Positions 1 through 8,994 of a stretch of 64,000 nucleotides of DNA are shown here, piece by piece. Each line of letters starts with the position of its first letter. The stretch's first letter is position 1. The notes under the pieces were generated by a model. It saw nothing but the letters and a program-made list of their open reading frames with translations. It had not been told where the DNA came from and did no database searches. Both the position numbers and the translations under genes were made by a program. Source of the DNA: Caballeronia sp. SEWSISQ10-4 2 (GTDB lineage: Bacteria; Pseudomonadota; Gammaproteobacteria; Burkholderiales; Burkholderiaceae); contig NZ_JALPRJ010000026.1 of assembly GCF_030464885.1 (NCBI RefSeq), positions 1 to 64,000 of the forward strand, given 5' to 3'.

Positions 1-204
1 GTGATAAAAAATACATCTAACTCACGCAGACCGCTAAGGCCGAAAGCACCAACCCAGCACCAACTCAAGCCCACTCGCCCCGGCAGCCCCTAAAAACCCC
101 GTCCACCGGCGCGAGCGAAACCCCACCTCACAAACCCCAAGTGCGAACGCCCCGCCTCAGGCGCATGATTTGCTCCATTCGCTCGGACAGTCAAAGGAGA
201 AACC
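1..204. other. intergenic stretch upstream of dodecin gene
   Basis: No coding sequence is supported here. The only clear element is the ribosome binding site AAAGGAGAAA a few bases before the ATG at 205. The promoter of the dodecin gene should lie here, but no convincing -35/-10 pair was seen. Confidence 0.5.
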
Positions 205-414
205 ATGACCAACCACGTCTACAAGCAAATCGAACTCACCGGGTCGTCGACCCAATCAAGCGATGATGCAATTCGCGTCGCGCTCGAAAAAGCATCGAAG
301 ACGCTCCGCAACCTGCACTGGTTCGAAGTCATCGGCACCCGCGGCCAAGTAGAAAACGGCAAGGTCGCCCACTGGCAAGTCACGCTTAAAGTTGGACTGC
401 GAATCGACGATTAA
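205..414 (+). CDS. dodecin family flavin-binding protein
   Basis: This 69-residue protein matches dodecins, small proteins that assemble into hollow dodecamers in the cytoplasm and store or buffer flavins (FMN, FAD, riboflavin). The start NHVYKQIELTG, the central segment SKTLRNLHWFEV and the end AHWQVTLKVGLR follow the family pattern. The Trp in LHWFEV is the residue that stacks on the flavin isoalloxazine ring in dodecins. Length is typical (65-75 aa). A strong ribosome binding site precedes the ATG. It is a single-gene unit closed by a strong hairpin at 437-470. Its role here (flavin buffering against photochemistry or oxidative stress) is known for the family and not shown by the sequence. 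Confidence 0.93.
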   Translation: MTNHVYKQIELTGSSTQSSDDAIRVALEKASKTLRNLHWFEVIGTRGQVENGKVAHWQVTLKVGLRIDD

Positions 415-436
415 GATTAATTTCGACGCAGACAAC

Positions 437-470
437 AAAGGCCGCGCTTCATCGAAGCGCGGCCTTTTCT
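437..470 (+). terminator. intrinsic terminator of the dodecin gene
   Basis: A perfect 14-bp GC-rich stem (437-450 with 454-467, 3-nt loop ATC) is followed by a short T run. It lies 23 bases after the dodecin stop codon. Confidence 0.85.
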
Positions 471-521
471 TATGCCTCATGCTATTTCTTATGACGTAAA
501 TGTTGACAAGCAACAGGTAAG

Positions 522-565
522 TTTTGCGAACCGCGAACCGCGAGTCGCCTCGCGGCTTTGCAAAA
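522..565 (-). terminator. hairpin downstream of the BMP binding-protein gene
   Basis: Arms TTTTGC (522-527) and GCAAAA (560-565) enclose a GC-rich inner stem CCGCGAG/CTCGCGG (538-544 with 549-555). It lies just beyond the stop codon at 581 of the minus-strand importer operon and is a plausible terminator, though interrupted by an unpaired stretch. Confidence 0.45.
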
Positions 566-580
566 AGCACCATCCGCCGA

Positions 581-1684
581 TTACTTCGGCAGCGCTCCAT
601 CCACGCCTTCCACGTACCAGTTGATACGCTGCAATTCAGGATCGGTCAGATTCTGGCCAGCCGCGATCTTGACCGCACCCGACTGATCCTTGACCGGCCC
701 CATGAACACGTCCCACTTGCCGCTCTGCAGCTGTTCACGCTTCGCCTCGACAGCCTGCATCGCCTTGGCCGGCACCACCGCCGTATTCATGTCCTCGATA
801 TCCACCGCCTTCTGCGGCATCCCCAGCCAGACCGGATCGGTCTTGACCTTGCCGTCCAGGAGTTGCTGGACCATCGTGTTGTAATACACGCCCCAGTGCG
901 ACACCACCGAACCCAAATGCGCGCTCGGACCGAACTTCTTCATGTTCGAATCCCAGCCGAATGCGTAGACCTTCTTCTCGGCAGCCGTCGCCAGCGTCGC
1001 GTTCGAATCCGTGTTCTGCAGCAGCACATCGGCGCCCTGCCCGATCAGCGTCTCCGCGGCCTGCTTTTCCTTACCCGGATCGAACCAGCTATTGATCCAG
1101 ATCACTTTCGTATGGATCTTCGGATTCACCGAACGCGCGCCCATCGTGTACGCGTTGATGTTGCGGATCACTTCGGGAATGGGCACCGAGGCCACGAAAC
1201 CCAGCGTGTTTGTCTTGGTGACGTAACCCGCCGCGACGCCAGCCAGATACGCGCCCTGGTACATGCGGTTATCGTAGACGCCGAAGTTCTTGGCCTTCTT
1301 GTAGCCCGTCGCGGTCAGGAACGTAATGTCCGGATAGTCGCGCGCCACCTTCAGCTGAAAGTCCTGGTAACCAAAACTCGTCCCGACGATAACCTTGTTG
1401 CCCTTCGCGGCCAGATCCCGGAATACGCGCTCCGAGTCCGCCGATTCCGGCACGTTTTCAACGCGCGTGATCTTGATCTTGCTGCCGTACTTGGCCTCTA
1501 CTTCCTTCGTGCCGGCGTCGTGGGCGAAGGTCCAGCCTGCATCGCCGGGATTGGCGAGGTAGACGAACGCAATGCCCGGTGCATCGGCGGCCTGCGCGGG
1601 ACCGGCGACCATCGTGGCGGATAACGCGAGCATCGTGCCCACGGCTCCAACCGCGCCCAAGGTGTTCAGCCAGCTTTTTTTCAT
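581..1684 (-). CDS. BMP family ABC transporter substrate-binding protein
   Basis: A 367-residue periplasmic binding protein of the BMP/PnrA family, which binds nucleosides or purine-like ligands and feeds a double-ATPase importer. Residues 1-32 form a signal peptide ending AGPAQA-ADAP; the rest is the BMP domain starting IAFVYLANPGDAGW. I chose the ATG at 1684 because AGGAGA lies at good spacing before it; a longer reading to 1741 has no such site. It is the last gene of a minus-strand set with two permeases and an ATPase (1839-5472). The neighbouring 8-oxoguanine-type deaminase and urate genes suggest a purine or ureide substrate; that is inference. Confidence 0.9.
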   Translation of the reverse strand: MKKSWLNTLGAVGAVGTMLALSATMVAGPAQAADAPGIAFVYLANPGDAGWTFAHDAGTKEVEAKYGSKIKITRVENVPESADSERVFRDLAAKGNKVIVGTSFGYQDFQLKVARDYPDITFLTATGYKKAKNFGVYDNRMYQGAYLAGVAAGYVTKTNTLGFVASVPIPEVIRNINAYTMGARSVNPKIHTKVIWINSWFDPGKEKQAAETLIGQGADVLLQNTDSNATLATAAEKKVYAFGWDSNMKKFGPSAHLGSVVSHWGVYYNTMVQQLLDGKVKTDPVWLGMPQKAVDIEDMNTAVVPAKAMQAVEAKREQLQSGKWDVFMGPVKDQSGAVKIAAGQNLTDPELQRINWYVEGVDGALPK

Positions 1685-1838
1685 CGTGATTCTCCTGTCG
1701 ATGGTTCGATGTTGTTTATGAAAATCGTGGTGCAATCTCATCGGCTAAAATCGGGCCGTGAACAGCCGGCCATTCGTCCCCGGTCTACCTCGTCCAGCAG
1801 CGACATTCACGGTTCGAGCCGGAGCCAATCCCCCGGCA

Positions 1839-2768
1839 TCAACTAGCCGCAAAAAACGGCTTCCCGAGCGATGCCGGCGCATTCAGCTTGATCGTGTTTG
1901 GATTGCGCGAGATCAGCACCAGCACGACGATCGTCGCAATGTACGGCAGCATGGCGAGGAACTGCGTCGGGATAGGCACGCCGATGGCCTGCGCGTAGAA
2001 CTGCAGCGCCATCACCGCGCCGAACAGCAATGCCCCGATCAGCAGCCGCCCCGGCCGCCACGTCGCGAATACGACCAGTGCCAGCGCGATCCAGCCGCGC
2101 CCGGACGTCAGCTGTTCCTGCCACAAATGCAGGTAGACGATCGAGTAATAACCACCCGCGATCCCCGCCATGCCGCCACCGAAAAGCGTCGCGCCATAAC
2201 GCACGCCGACTACCGGAAAACCCACGGAATGCGCGACCGAAGGCGACTCGCCCACCGAGCGCAATACCAGCCCCGCGCGAGTTCTATACAAAAACCAGCC
2301 GATAACGCCGAACATGATGAACGCGAGATAACCGAGTGGCGTCAGCGTGAAAAACGCCGGACCGATTACGGGAATGGAGGAGAGGCCGGGAATCGGCAGC
2401 ACATCGATAGTCGCGCGCACCGCCGCCGACGTATAAGGCTTGCCGATATAGGCCGAGAATCCAATGCCGAAAATGGTCAGCGACAAGCCGGTCGCGACCT
2501 GGTTCGCCAACATCGTGATGGTGAGGAACGCGAACACGAGCGACATCAGCACGCCCGCGACGATCGCGCCAACAATGCCGAGCCATGGATTGCCGGTGAT
2601 CGCGGTCACCGCGTAACCGGTCACGGCGCCCATCAGCATCATGCCTTCCACGCCGAGGTTCAATACTCCCGACTTCTCCGCGACAAGCTCGCCAGCACCG
2701 GCGAACATCAACGGAATGGCTGCCACAACGGCGCTGGAGGAAAGCGAACTGGCCTGATTGATGTCCAT
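1839..2768 (-). CDS. BMP-type ABC transporter permease (second subunit)
   Basis: A 309-residue, very hydrophobic inner-membrane permease of the BPD_transp_2 class (as in ribose/BMP importers). The opening segment, with [20 protein letters not shown] at about residues 24-43, is the hallmark of the shorter of the two permeases in BMP/nucleoside importers (NupQ/YufQ-like). The ATG at 2768 is preferred: it lies 8 bases beyond the stop of the upstream permease, whereas the start at 2849 would overlap that gene by about 70 bases. The ribosome binding site is weak, consistent with translational coupling. It works with the permease at 2777-3883 to form the heteromeric channel. Confidence 0.9.
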   Translation of the reverse strand: MDINQASSLSSSAVVAAIPLMFAGAGELVAEKSGVLNLGVEGMMLMGAVTGYAVTAITGNPWLGIVGAIVAGVLMSLVFAFLTITMLANQVATGLSLTIFGIGFSAYIGKPYTSAAVRATIDVLPIPGLSSIPVIGPAFFTLTPLGYLAFIMFGVIGWFLYRTRAGLVLRSVGESPSVAHSVGFPVVGVRYGATLFGGGMAGIAGGYYSIVYLHLWQEQLTSGRGWIALALVVFATWRPGRLLIGALLFGAVMALQFYAQAIGVPIPTQFLAMLPYIATIVVLVLISRNPNTIKLNAPASLGKPFFAAS

Positions 2769-2776
2769 GGTTTTAT

Positions 2777-3883
2777 CTACGAATGTGCGTGCGCCGCGAC
2801 CCGGCGCCGCACGCGATAGTTGACGAACAGGTCCGCGCCCAGAAGGCAAAACAGCAGCAATCCCTGGAACACCCCGGCGAGCGCCTGCGGCAATTGCAGC
2901 GACGTCTGCACTGCTTCGCCGCCGAGATAAAGCAACGCCATCAAGAGGCTCGCGAGGACGATGCCGACCGGATGCAGCCGTCCGACAAACACTACGATGA
3001 TTGCCGTGAAGCCGTACCCCGGCGACCAGCTCGCCTGCAATTGTCCGATCGGACCGGCCACTTCGCCCATGCCGGCCAATCCGGCGAGACCGCCGCTCAG
3101 AAGCAGCGAGGTCCAGATGGCCTTTTTATCGGAGAAACCGGCGTAGCGCGCGGCCAGCGGCGCCAAACCACCCACGTTCATCCGATACCCCGCGAAACTC
3201 TTGCGCATGAACAGCCACACGAGCGGGATCGCTACCACGGTCAGGAATACGGACGCATTGATCCGCGTGCCCTTCAGCCACGCCCAGCCCCAGTCGCTAT
3301 AGAGCCGCGGAAACTGCGCCGAATCGCCGAACATCGCGGAAATCGGGAAATTCATGCCCTCAGGATCGCGCCACGGACCGCTCACCAGATAGATCAGCAA
3401 CTGCGTCGCGACGTAGGTGAGCATCAGGCTCGTGAGGATTTCGTTGGTGTTGAAGCGGCTCTTGAGCAGCGCGGGAATCGCCGCCCACACCATGCCGCCG
3501 ATCACGCCGCCAATCATCATCAACGGGAGGACCCACCAGCCGGTGGCGTCTCCAACATGAATCGCTATGCCGCCCGCCACGATCCCGCCAAGCAGCATCT
3601 GCCCTTCCGCGCCGATGTTCCACACGTTCGCCCGATACCCGACCGCAAGCCCAAGCGCAATCAGACACAGCGGCGACGCCTTCAGCACGAGTTCAGACCA
3701 GCCATTCACGTTCGACAACGGTTCGATAAAAAACCCGTGCATCGCGCGCAGCGGATCCTGGCCCACCAGCGTAAAAATCAGAAAGCCAATCATCAGCGTC
3801 AGCACCGCGGCGACCAGCGGCACGGCAATCTGCATGGCGCGCGACGGCGTCGGCCGCGCTTCGAGTCGATAAGGAAAATTCAT
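2777..3883 (-). CDS. BMP-type ABC transporter permease (first subunit)
   Basis: A 368-residue membrane permease with about eight to nine hydrophobic segments. The motif LGLAVGYRANVWNIGAEGQM is characteristic of the longer permease of BMP/nucleoside importers (NupP/YufP-like). Its start codon overlaps the end of the ATPase gene by 4 bases (3880-3883), so the two are translationally coupled. Together with the second permease, the double ATPase and the BMP binding protein it makes a complete importer. The substrate is not readable from sequence; neighbours point to purines or their breakdown products. Confidence 0.92.
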   Translation of the reverse strand: MNFPYRLEARPTPSRAMQIAVPLVAAVLTLMIGFLIFTLVGQDPLRAMHGFFIEPLSNVNGWSELVLKASPLCLIALGLAVGYRANVWNIGAEGQMLLGGIVAGGIAIHVGDATGWWVLPLMMIGGVIGGMVWAAIPALLKSRFNTNEILTSLMLTYVATQLLIYLVSGPWRDPEGMNFPISAMFGDSAQFPRLYSDWGWAWLKGTRINASVFLTVVAIPLVWLFMRKSFAGYRMNVGGLAPLAARYAGFSDKKAIWTSLLLSGGLAGLAGMGEVAGPIGQLQASWSPGYGFTAIIVVFVGRLHPVGIVLASLLMALLYLGGEAVQTSLQLPQALAGVFQGLLLFCLLGADLFVNYRVRRRVAAHAHS

Positions 3884-5472
3884 TGTGTCGGAGCCGTGGT
3901 GTCGAGGGCGACGGTGTCGGCGCGGTTGCCATCGAAGAGACCGGCCATGAAAAGGCCGATTTCTTCTGCGTTTGTCAGGCCGGTCTCGCGAACCGGGGAA
4001 AGCTTGCCGCGTGCGAGGACGGCGAGGCGGTCGCAGATATCGAAGAGTTCTTCCAGCTCCTCCGATATCACGAGGATTGCTACGCCGCGTGCAGCCAGAT
4101 CCAGCAGTTGCTGACGGATGAAACCCGCTGCGCCGACATCGACGCCCCAGGTCGGTTGCGCGACGACGAGCACCTTCGGCTCCTGCAGGATCTCGCGTCC
4201 CACGATGAACTTCTGCAAGTTACCGCCGGACAAGCTTTGCGCAAGCGCGCCGTTGCCGCCGCAGCGTACGTCGAAGGCGCTGATGCAGTGGTCAGCGAAC
4301 GCGCGCATGGATTTCGTGCTGATCCAGCCGCCGCGCACCATGTGTTCGCGATGCCCGGTCAGCAGCGCGTTCTCTGCCAGCGACATAGCCGGCACCGCGC
4401 CGCGCCCGAGTCGTTCCTCGGGCACGAAGGCGAAGCCGAGCGAGCGCCGTCCGCCCGCGCTGTAGCGTGCCGCCGGCTGGCCGACGATGCTGATGGCATC
4501 GGCGGGAATGTGTTTATCGCGGATCTCGCCTGAGAGCGCGGCCAGCAATTCGGCCTGCCCATTCCCCGATACCCCCGCGATGCCGAAAATTTCCCCCGCA
4601 TGCACCGAGAACGAGACGTTCTCCAGCGACGTACCGAACGGATCGGCGCTCGCGACAGACAGGTTCTTCACCGCGAGTTTCACATCGCCTGGCGTGTGTT
4701 CGCGGCGCGTGTAATCGGGCAACGAATGACCGACCATCAGTTGTGCGAGCGATGCATGCGTTTCCTTGCGCGGATCGACGCGGCCCGTCACGCGGCCGCC
4801 GCGCATGACCGTCGCGGTCTGGCAGAGCGCCTGGATTTCGTCGAGTTTGTGGCTGATGTACAGAATGCTGCAGCCCTCCGACGCCAGCCGTCTCAACACC
4901 GTAAAGAGCTTTTTAACCGCTTGCGGCGTGAGCACGGACGTCGGTTCATCCATGATCAACAGGCGCGGGTTCTGCAGCAGGCAGCGCACGATCTCCACGC
5001 GCTGGCGTTCACCCACCGCGAGACTATGCACGTGGCGTTGCGGATCGACATCGAGCCCGTAATCCGCCGATACGTCACGAATCCGCTTGCCTAGCGTCTT
5101 CAGGTCGAATTTATCGTCGAGAGCGAGGGCGATGTTTTCGCCCACCGTCAGCGTCTCGAACAGCGAAAAGTGCTGGAACACCATGCCGATGCCAAGCTTT
5201 CTCGCCGCCGCCGGACTGCCGATCTCGACCAGCTCGCCCTCCCAGCGAATCTCGCCTTCGTCTGGACGCACCGCGCCGTAGATGATCTTCATCAGCGTCG
5301 ACTTGCCCGCGCCGTTCTCGCCGAGCACCGCGTGGATTTCACCCGGTTCGACGATGAGCGTCACGTCGTCGTTGGCCTTGACGGCGGGATATTGCTTGCT
5401 GATGCCGTGGAGCGCGAGGCGCGATGTAAGCGCACCGCCCGGCTGAATGGATGAGGAAATGGCGTCGCCCAT
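3880..5472 (-). CDS. BMP-type ABC transporter ATP-binding protein with two ABC domains
   Basis: A 530-residue protein with two fused nucleotide-binding domains that energises the neighbouring importer. The N-terminal domain has Walker A GENGAGKST (residues 51-59), signature AVGERQRVEI and Walker B LLIMDEPTS. The C-terminal domain has a degenerate Walker A (GVSGNGQAE, with Gln in place of the Lys) and signature SLSGGNLQK. A canonical and a degenerate site together are normal for this RbsA/NupO-like class. It is the first gene of the minus-strand operon 5472->581 and is divergent from the LysR gene at 5742. The ATG at 5472 lacks a strong ribosome binding site. Confidence 0.93.
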   Translation of the reverse strand: MGDAISSSIQPGGALTSRLALHGISKQYPAVKANDDVTLIVEPGEIHAVLGENGAGKSTLMKIIYGAVRPDEGEIRWEGELVEIGSPAAARKLGIGMVFQHFSLFETLTVGENIALALDDKFDLKTLGKRIRDVSADYGLDVDPQRHVHSLAVGERQRVEIVRCLLQNPRLLIMDEPTSVLTPQAVKKLFTVLRRLASEGCSILYISHKLDEIQALCQTATVMRGGRVTGRVDPRKETHASLAQLMVGHSLPDYTRREHTPGDVKLAVKNLSVASADPFGTSLENVSFSVHAGEIFGIAGVSGNGQAELLAALSGEIRDKHIPADAISIVGQPAARYSAGGRRSLGFAFVPEERLGRGAVPAMSLAENALLTGHREHMVRGGWISTKSMRAFADHCISAFDVRCGGNGALAQSLSGGNLQKFIVGREILQEPKVLVVAQPTWGVDVGAAGFIRQQLLDLAARGVAILVISEELEELFDICDRLAVLARGKLSPVRETGLTNAEEIGLFMAGLFDGNRADTVALDTTAPTQ

Positions 5473-5741
5473 GAAGACTCAGAAAGTGCGGAAATTGCGC
5501 AAAACCGGAATGACCGGCATGGCAGCAACGGAAACAAGCAGTCTGCGAGCAAAAGATACCCAAAATGGTGCGGGTCGTCGATTGCTCAAAATTGTGCGCG
5601 CAATTAGCAACAGCACGGTGTTGCGTCCGATGCAACGAATGTGCTTGCGGGTATGCCCAGCTTGACGTAGACAATGTGTCATATTAAAAATGATATGTTT
5701 TGTACCTTGGTCGATCAGCCTGACCGTATATTGGAGAGAAG
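5473..5741. promoter_or_regulatory. divergent control region between importer operon and LysR gene
   Basis: This 269-bp AT-richer spacer must hold promoters for both the importer (leftward) and the LysR gene (rightward). It contains an interrupted palindrome, CATAT (5680-5684) and ATATG (5693-5697) with 8 bases between, which fits the general form of a LysR-type operator. A ribosome binding site GGAGAGAAG precedes the LysR start. Binding by the adjacent LysR protein is inference from position. Confidence 0.4.
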
Positions 5742-6674
5742 ATGAGTCAGCAACGCGAAGCGATCGACACTTATCTGTTACGCGTCCTTCACACCCTCTT
5801 GATGGAGCGCAGCGTCACGCGCGCGGCCGTCAAGCTCAATCAATCGCAACCGGCGATCAGCGCGGCGCTCAGGCGTCTGCGCGACATCACCGGCGATCCG
5901 CTGCTCGTGCGCGGCAAAGCGGGCATGGTGCCGACCGAATACGGCCTGCGCCTGCTCGAGCCCACGCAAAACGCGCTGCGCGAAATTGAGCGCATCAAGG
6001 TTCAGCAGCACAACTTCGAACCGTCCACGTCCGTGCGCTGTTATCGCATCGGCTGCCCGGACTATCTGAACGTGCTGTTCGTACCGACCGTTGTGGAGCG
6101 CTTTCGTATTGCCGCGCCTAACGCCACGCTCGAATTCCATTCACTCGGTCCCGCTTTTGACTACGAACTCGCGCTGGAGGAAGGCAAGCTCGATATCGTG
6201 GTGGGCAACTGGCCCGAGCCGCCGGAACAACTGCATTTGTCGAATCTTTTCGTCGACAAGATTGTCTGTCTCGTCAGTTCCAATCATCCGTTCGCCCGCC
6301 GCGGCGCGCTCACGCTCGATCAATATCTCAACGCGCCGCACCTCGCGCCTACGCCGTATTCCGTCGGCCAGCGCGGCGCGATCGATGTGCATCTGGCCCG
6401 CGAGCGCCTTAAACGCCATGTGGTCGTCACGCTGCCCTACTTCAATCTCGCGCCGTACGTGCTGATCAAGTCGGATCTCGTGTTCACCACCACGCGTCTC
6501 TTCGCCGATCACTATGCCAAGTTCTTGCCGTTGACCGTCGTGCCCGCACCGCTCGATTTTCCGCCGATGCAGTACTACCAACTGTGGCACGAGCGCTGCC
6601 ATTACTCAGACGAAGTGCGGTGGCTGCGCCACCTCGTCGCCGATGCCACGCGCTCGCTGATCGAAGCGCCCTAG
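5742..6674 (+). CDS. LysR family transcriptional regulator
   Basis: A 310-residue LysR-type regulator. The winged helix-turn-helix occupies roughly residues 8-66 (LMERSVTRAAVKLNQSQPAI, then LRRLRDITGDPLLVRG), and the remainder is the periplasmic-binding-like co-inducer domain. The ATG at 5742 has a good upstream GGAGAG. It is transcribed divergently from the BMP importer and convergently with the deaminase at 6693-8063, so it most likely controls one or both in response to a purine-derived ligand. The ligand is unknown, and the assignment of targets is positional inference. Confidence 0.92.
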   Translation: MSQQREAIDTYLLRVLHTLLMERSVTRAAVKLNQSQPAISAALRRLRDITGDPLLVRGKAGMVPTEYGLRLLEPTQNALREIERIKVQQHNFEPSTSVRCYRIGCPDYLNVLFVPTVVERFRIAAPNATLEFHSLGPAFDYELALEEGKLDIVVGNWPEPPEQLHLSNLFVDKIVCLVSSNHPFARRGALTLDQYLNAPHLAPTPYSVGQRGAIDVHLARERLKRHVVVTLPYFNLAPYVLIKSDLVFTTTRLFADHYAKFLPLTVVPAPLDFPPMQYYQLWHERCHYSDEVRWLRHLVADATRSLIEAP

Positions 6675-6692
6675 CCTTAGCAATAGCCTTGC

Positions 6693-8063
6693 TTAGCTGG
6701 CCATCGATATAAGCTGGCCCGCCAGCCGGTTATGACGTTCGACGATCGGTCCAAGATCGACGGTCGTCAACTGGCCGTGGCGTACGACCACGCGCCCGTC
6801 GATGACGCTCGTCGATACTTGCGACGGCGCGCAGAACACCAGCGCCGCGACGGGATCGTGCAGCGCGCCCGCGAAGCTGTGCTGGCTCAGATCGAAGGAA
6901 ACGAAATCCGCCGCCATGCCCGGTGCCAACGCGCCGATATCGTCGCGACCCAGCACCTTTGCGCCGCCCAGCGTAGCGATTTCCAGCGCTTCGCGCGCGC
7001 TCATGGCATCGGGCCCGAAGCCCACGCGCTGTAGCAGCAACGCTTGCCGCACTTCGGCGACCATCTGCGCGCCATCGTTCGATGCCGATCCGTCGACGCC
7101 TATACCGACCGGCACGCCGGCATCGCGCATCGCCCGGATTGGCGCGATACCCGACGCCAGCCGCATGTTCGAACACGGACAATGCGCGACGCCCGTGCCC
7201 GTGCGCCCGAACAACTCGATACCCGCACGGTCCAGCTGCACACAATGCGCGTGCCACACATCCGGCCCCACCCAGCCGAGATCTTCCGCATACTCAGCCG
7301 GCGACATGCCGAACTTCTCGCGGCTATACGTGACATCGTTCACGTTCTCGGCCAGGTGCGTATGCATCGATACCCCGTATTCCCGCGCCAGCGCCGCCGA
7401 GTCGCGCATCAACTCGCGGCTGACCGAGAACGGCGAGCACGGCGCCACGACCACGCGCAGCATCGCGTAACGGCCTTCATCGTTATACGTTTCGATCAGG
7501 CGCTGTGTGTCCTTCAGGATCGCGTCTTCTTTCTCTACCACCGAATCGGGCGGCAAACCGCCGTCCTTTTGCCCGACGCTCATGCTGCCGCGCGCCGCGT
7601 GAAAACGCATACCGATCTGCTGCGCCGACACGATGCTGTCATCCAGGCGCGCGCCGTTCGGATAAATGTAGAGATGATCGCTCGACGTCGTGCAGCCCGA
7701 GAGCAGCAGTTCCGCCATGGCGGTGAGCGTTGATACCTCGATCATCTCGGGCGTCAGGTTCGCCCAGATTTTGTACAGGCTGGTGAGCCAGCCAAACAAC
7801 TCGGCGTTCTGCGCGGCCGGCACGGCGCGCGTGAGGCTCTGGTACATGTGGTGATGCGTGTTGACCAGACCGGGAATCACCAAGTGACCTGAGAGGTCGA
7901 GCACTTCATCCGCGTGCTGCGGCAAGTCGCTTGTCGGTCCCACGGACACGATGCGATTACCTTCAATAAACAAACCACCGTCGCAAATCTCGCGCCGTGT
8001 CTCGTCCATGGTCACGAGCACTTGCGCGTTCTTGACCAGTAAGGTCCGGGCTTTCTGTTGCAT
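6693..8063 (-). CDS. 8-oxoguanine deaminase (amidohydrolase, ATZ/TRZ type)
   Basis: A 456-residue zinc amidohydrolase that should deaminate 8-oxoguanine to urate, or a related purine. The fold motifs are visible: the first metal ligands in VNTHHHMYQ (His 70-72, Gln 75), then HTHLAEN, HAHCVQLD and the catalytic Asp in GVDGSASND. The NTHHHMYQSLTR segment and overall length fit the 8-oxoguanine deaminase group better than guanine deaminase or chlorohydrolases. A GGAG site supports the ATG at 8063. It lies tail-to-tail with the LysR gene and beside the BMP importer and urate genes, so its product could flow directly into the urate pathway. Exact substrate is inferred. Confidence 0.85.
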   Translation of the reverse strand: MQQKARTLLVKNAQVLVTMDETRREICDGGLFIEGNRIVSVGPTSDLPQHADEVLDLSGHLVIPGLVNTHHHMYQSLTRAVPAAQNAELFGWLTSLYKIWANLTPEMIEVSTLTAMAELLLSGCTTSSDHLYIYPNGARLDDSIVSAQQIGMRFHAARGSMSVGQKDGGLPPDSVVEKEDAILKDTQRLIETYNDEGRYAMLRVVVAPCSPFSVSRELMRDSAALAREYGVSMHTHLAENVNDVTYSREKFGMSPAEYAEDLGWVGPDVWHAHCVQLDRAGIELFGRTGTGVAHCPCSNMRLASGIAPIRAMRDAGVPVGIGVDGSASNDGAQMVAEVRQALLLQRVGFGPDAMSAREALEIATLGGAKVLGRDDIGALAPGMAADFVSFDLSQHSFAGALHDPVAALVFCAPSQVSTSVIDGRVVVRHGQLTTVDLGPIVERHNRLAGQLISMAS

Positions 8064-8547
8064 GTCGATCTCCGATCTTCCACTGTTTTACCGAGGGCGC
8101 AAAAGCACCGCTTTGATTCGCGCCTATTACCCGGTTACCCAGCGTCGATCGCCGTCTTCGGGATGCCCAGCCAGCCGAGCTGTGCAAGGCGTTACTGTCC
8201 CTAGCCAAAAAGCCCGTGACAATGCGAACACTGCCATAGTTGTCTTCACAGACTCGATATGATCGCGAATTTTGGCTCGCGTAGCATCGGCGGGAAGCGA
8301 TGAAAAAGGGCTCGAACGTAGGTGACTTTGCGGCAGTTCGCGCGGCCTGCGCTCATGTGCTGCAGATTATTTTGCTTATCGCGGGCGTTATCGTCACCGC
8401 AACTTTTTACAATGCTGTACACGGCGCGCATCCTCTCACGCCGACGGGTATGTAGCCACGCTTGTGGAGCCTCGATCCGCCGCTGAATGCCAGAACACAG
8501 ACGGTTCGATGCGCAGCCGCTCCTCGCACACTATAAGGACAACGCGA
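8064..8547. other. intergenic region between deaminase and HIUase genes
   Basis: A 484-bp divergent spacer with no supported gene; short open frames in it lack start sites and family likeness. It must carry promoters for the leftward deaminase gene and the rightward hiuH-puuD pair. I found no clear operator. Confidence 0.4.
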
Positions 8548-8901
8548 ATGGGCAAGCTAACAACCCACGTACTCGATACCGCGCACGGCCGCCCCGGCGC
8601 CGGCATCAAGGTCGAACTTTTCGTGCTCACCGGCGACGTCCGGCGCGCGCTTCTCACCACGCACACGAACGCCGACGGCCGTTGCGACGCCCCGTTGCTA
8701 CAGGACGACGCGTTCGTCACAGGCGAATACGAACTGGTGTTTCATGCCGGCGATTACTTTGCAGCCAGTGGCGTGACGTTGCCTCAACCGCGCTTTGTGG
8801 ATCGGGTGGTGTTGCGCTTTGGCATCGCCGACGCGACGTCGCACTATCACGTGCCCCTGCTAGTCTCGCCTTGGGCTTACAGCACGTATCGCGGCAGCTG
8901 A
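8548..8901 (+). CDS. 5-hydroxyisourate hydrolase (transthyretin-like protein)
   Basis: A 117-residue hydrolase that converts 5-hydroxyisourate, the unstable product of urate oxidation, to OHCU. The N-terminal LTTHVLDTAHGRPG supplies the conserved catalytic His (residue 7), and the protein ends in the diagnostic tetrapeptide YRGS. The ATG at 8548 follows AAGGAC and gives the standard family length; an upstream ATG at 8464 would add an atypical tail. It lies just ahead of puuD, whose product makes its substrate, and its own product is handled by the OHCU decarboxylase at 13194-13715. No signal peptide is seen, so it is cytoplasmic. Confidence 0.95.
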   Translation: MGKLTTHVLDTAHGRPGAGIKVELFVLTGDVRRALLTTHTNADGRCDAPLLQDDAFVTGEYELVFHAGDYFAASGVTLPQPRFVDRVVLRFGIADATSHYHVPLLVSPWAYSTYRGS

Positions 8902-8994
8902 GGTTTTTCCTGGCGCCAGGTCAATTTGGCCGACGCTTTTTCATTCGGCGTCCGTCCGATGTGTGGATAACAGAATTCGTAGTGGAGACGTTTC

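Noticed and set aside
2783..4114. A 443-codon plus-strand open frame opposite the BMP permease genes
   Set aside because: It is antisense to well-supported permease and ATPase genes, has Arg/His/Gln-rich composition typical of GC-rich shadow frames, and shows no start signal or family likeness.
8120..8145. A further GTAACC box on the minus strand followed by CGAA
   Set aside because: The spacing to CGAA is 12, not 16, bases, so it does not fit the SigF-type promoter.
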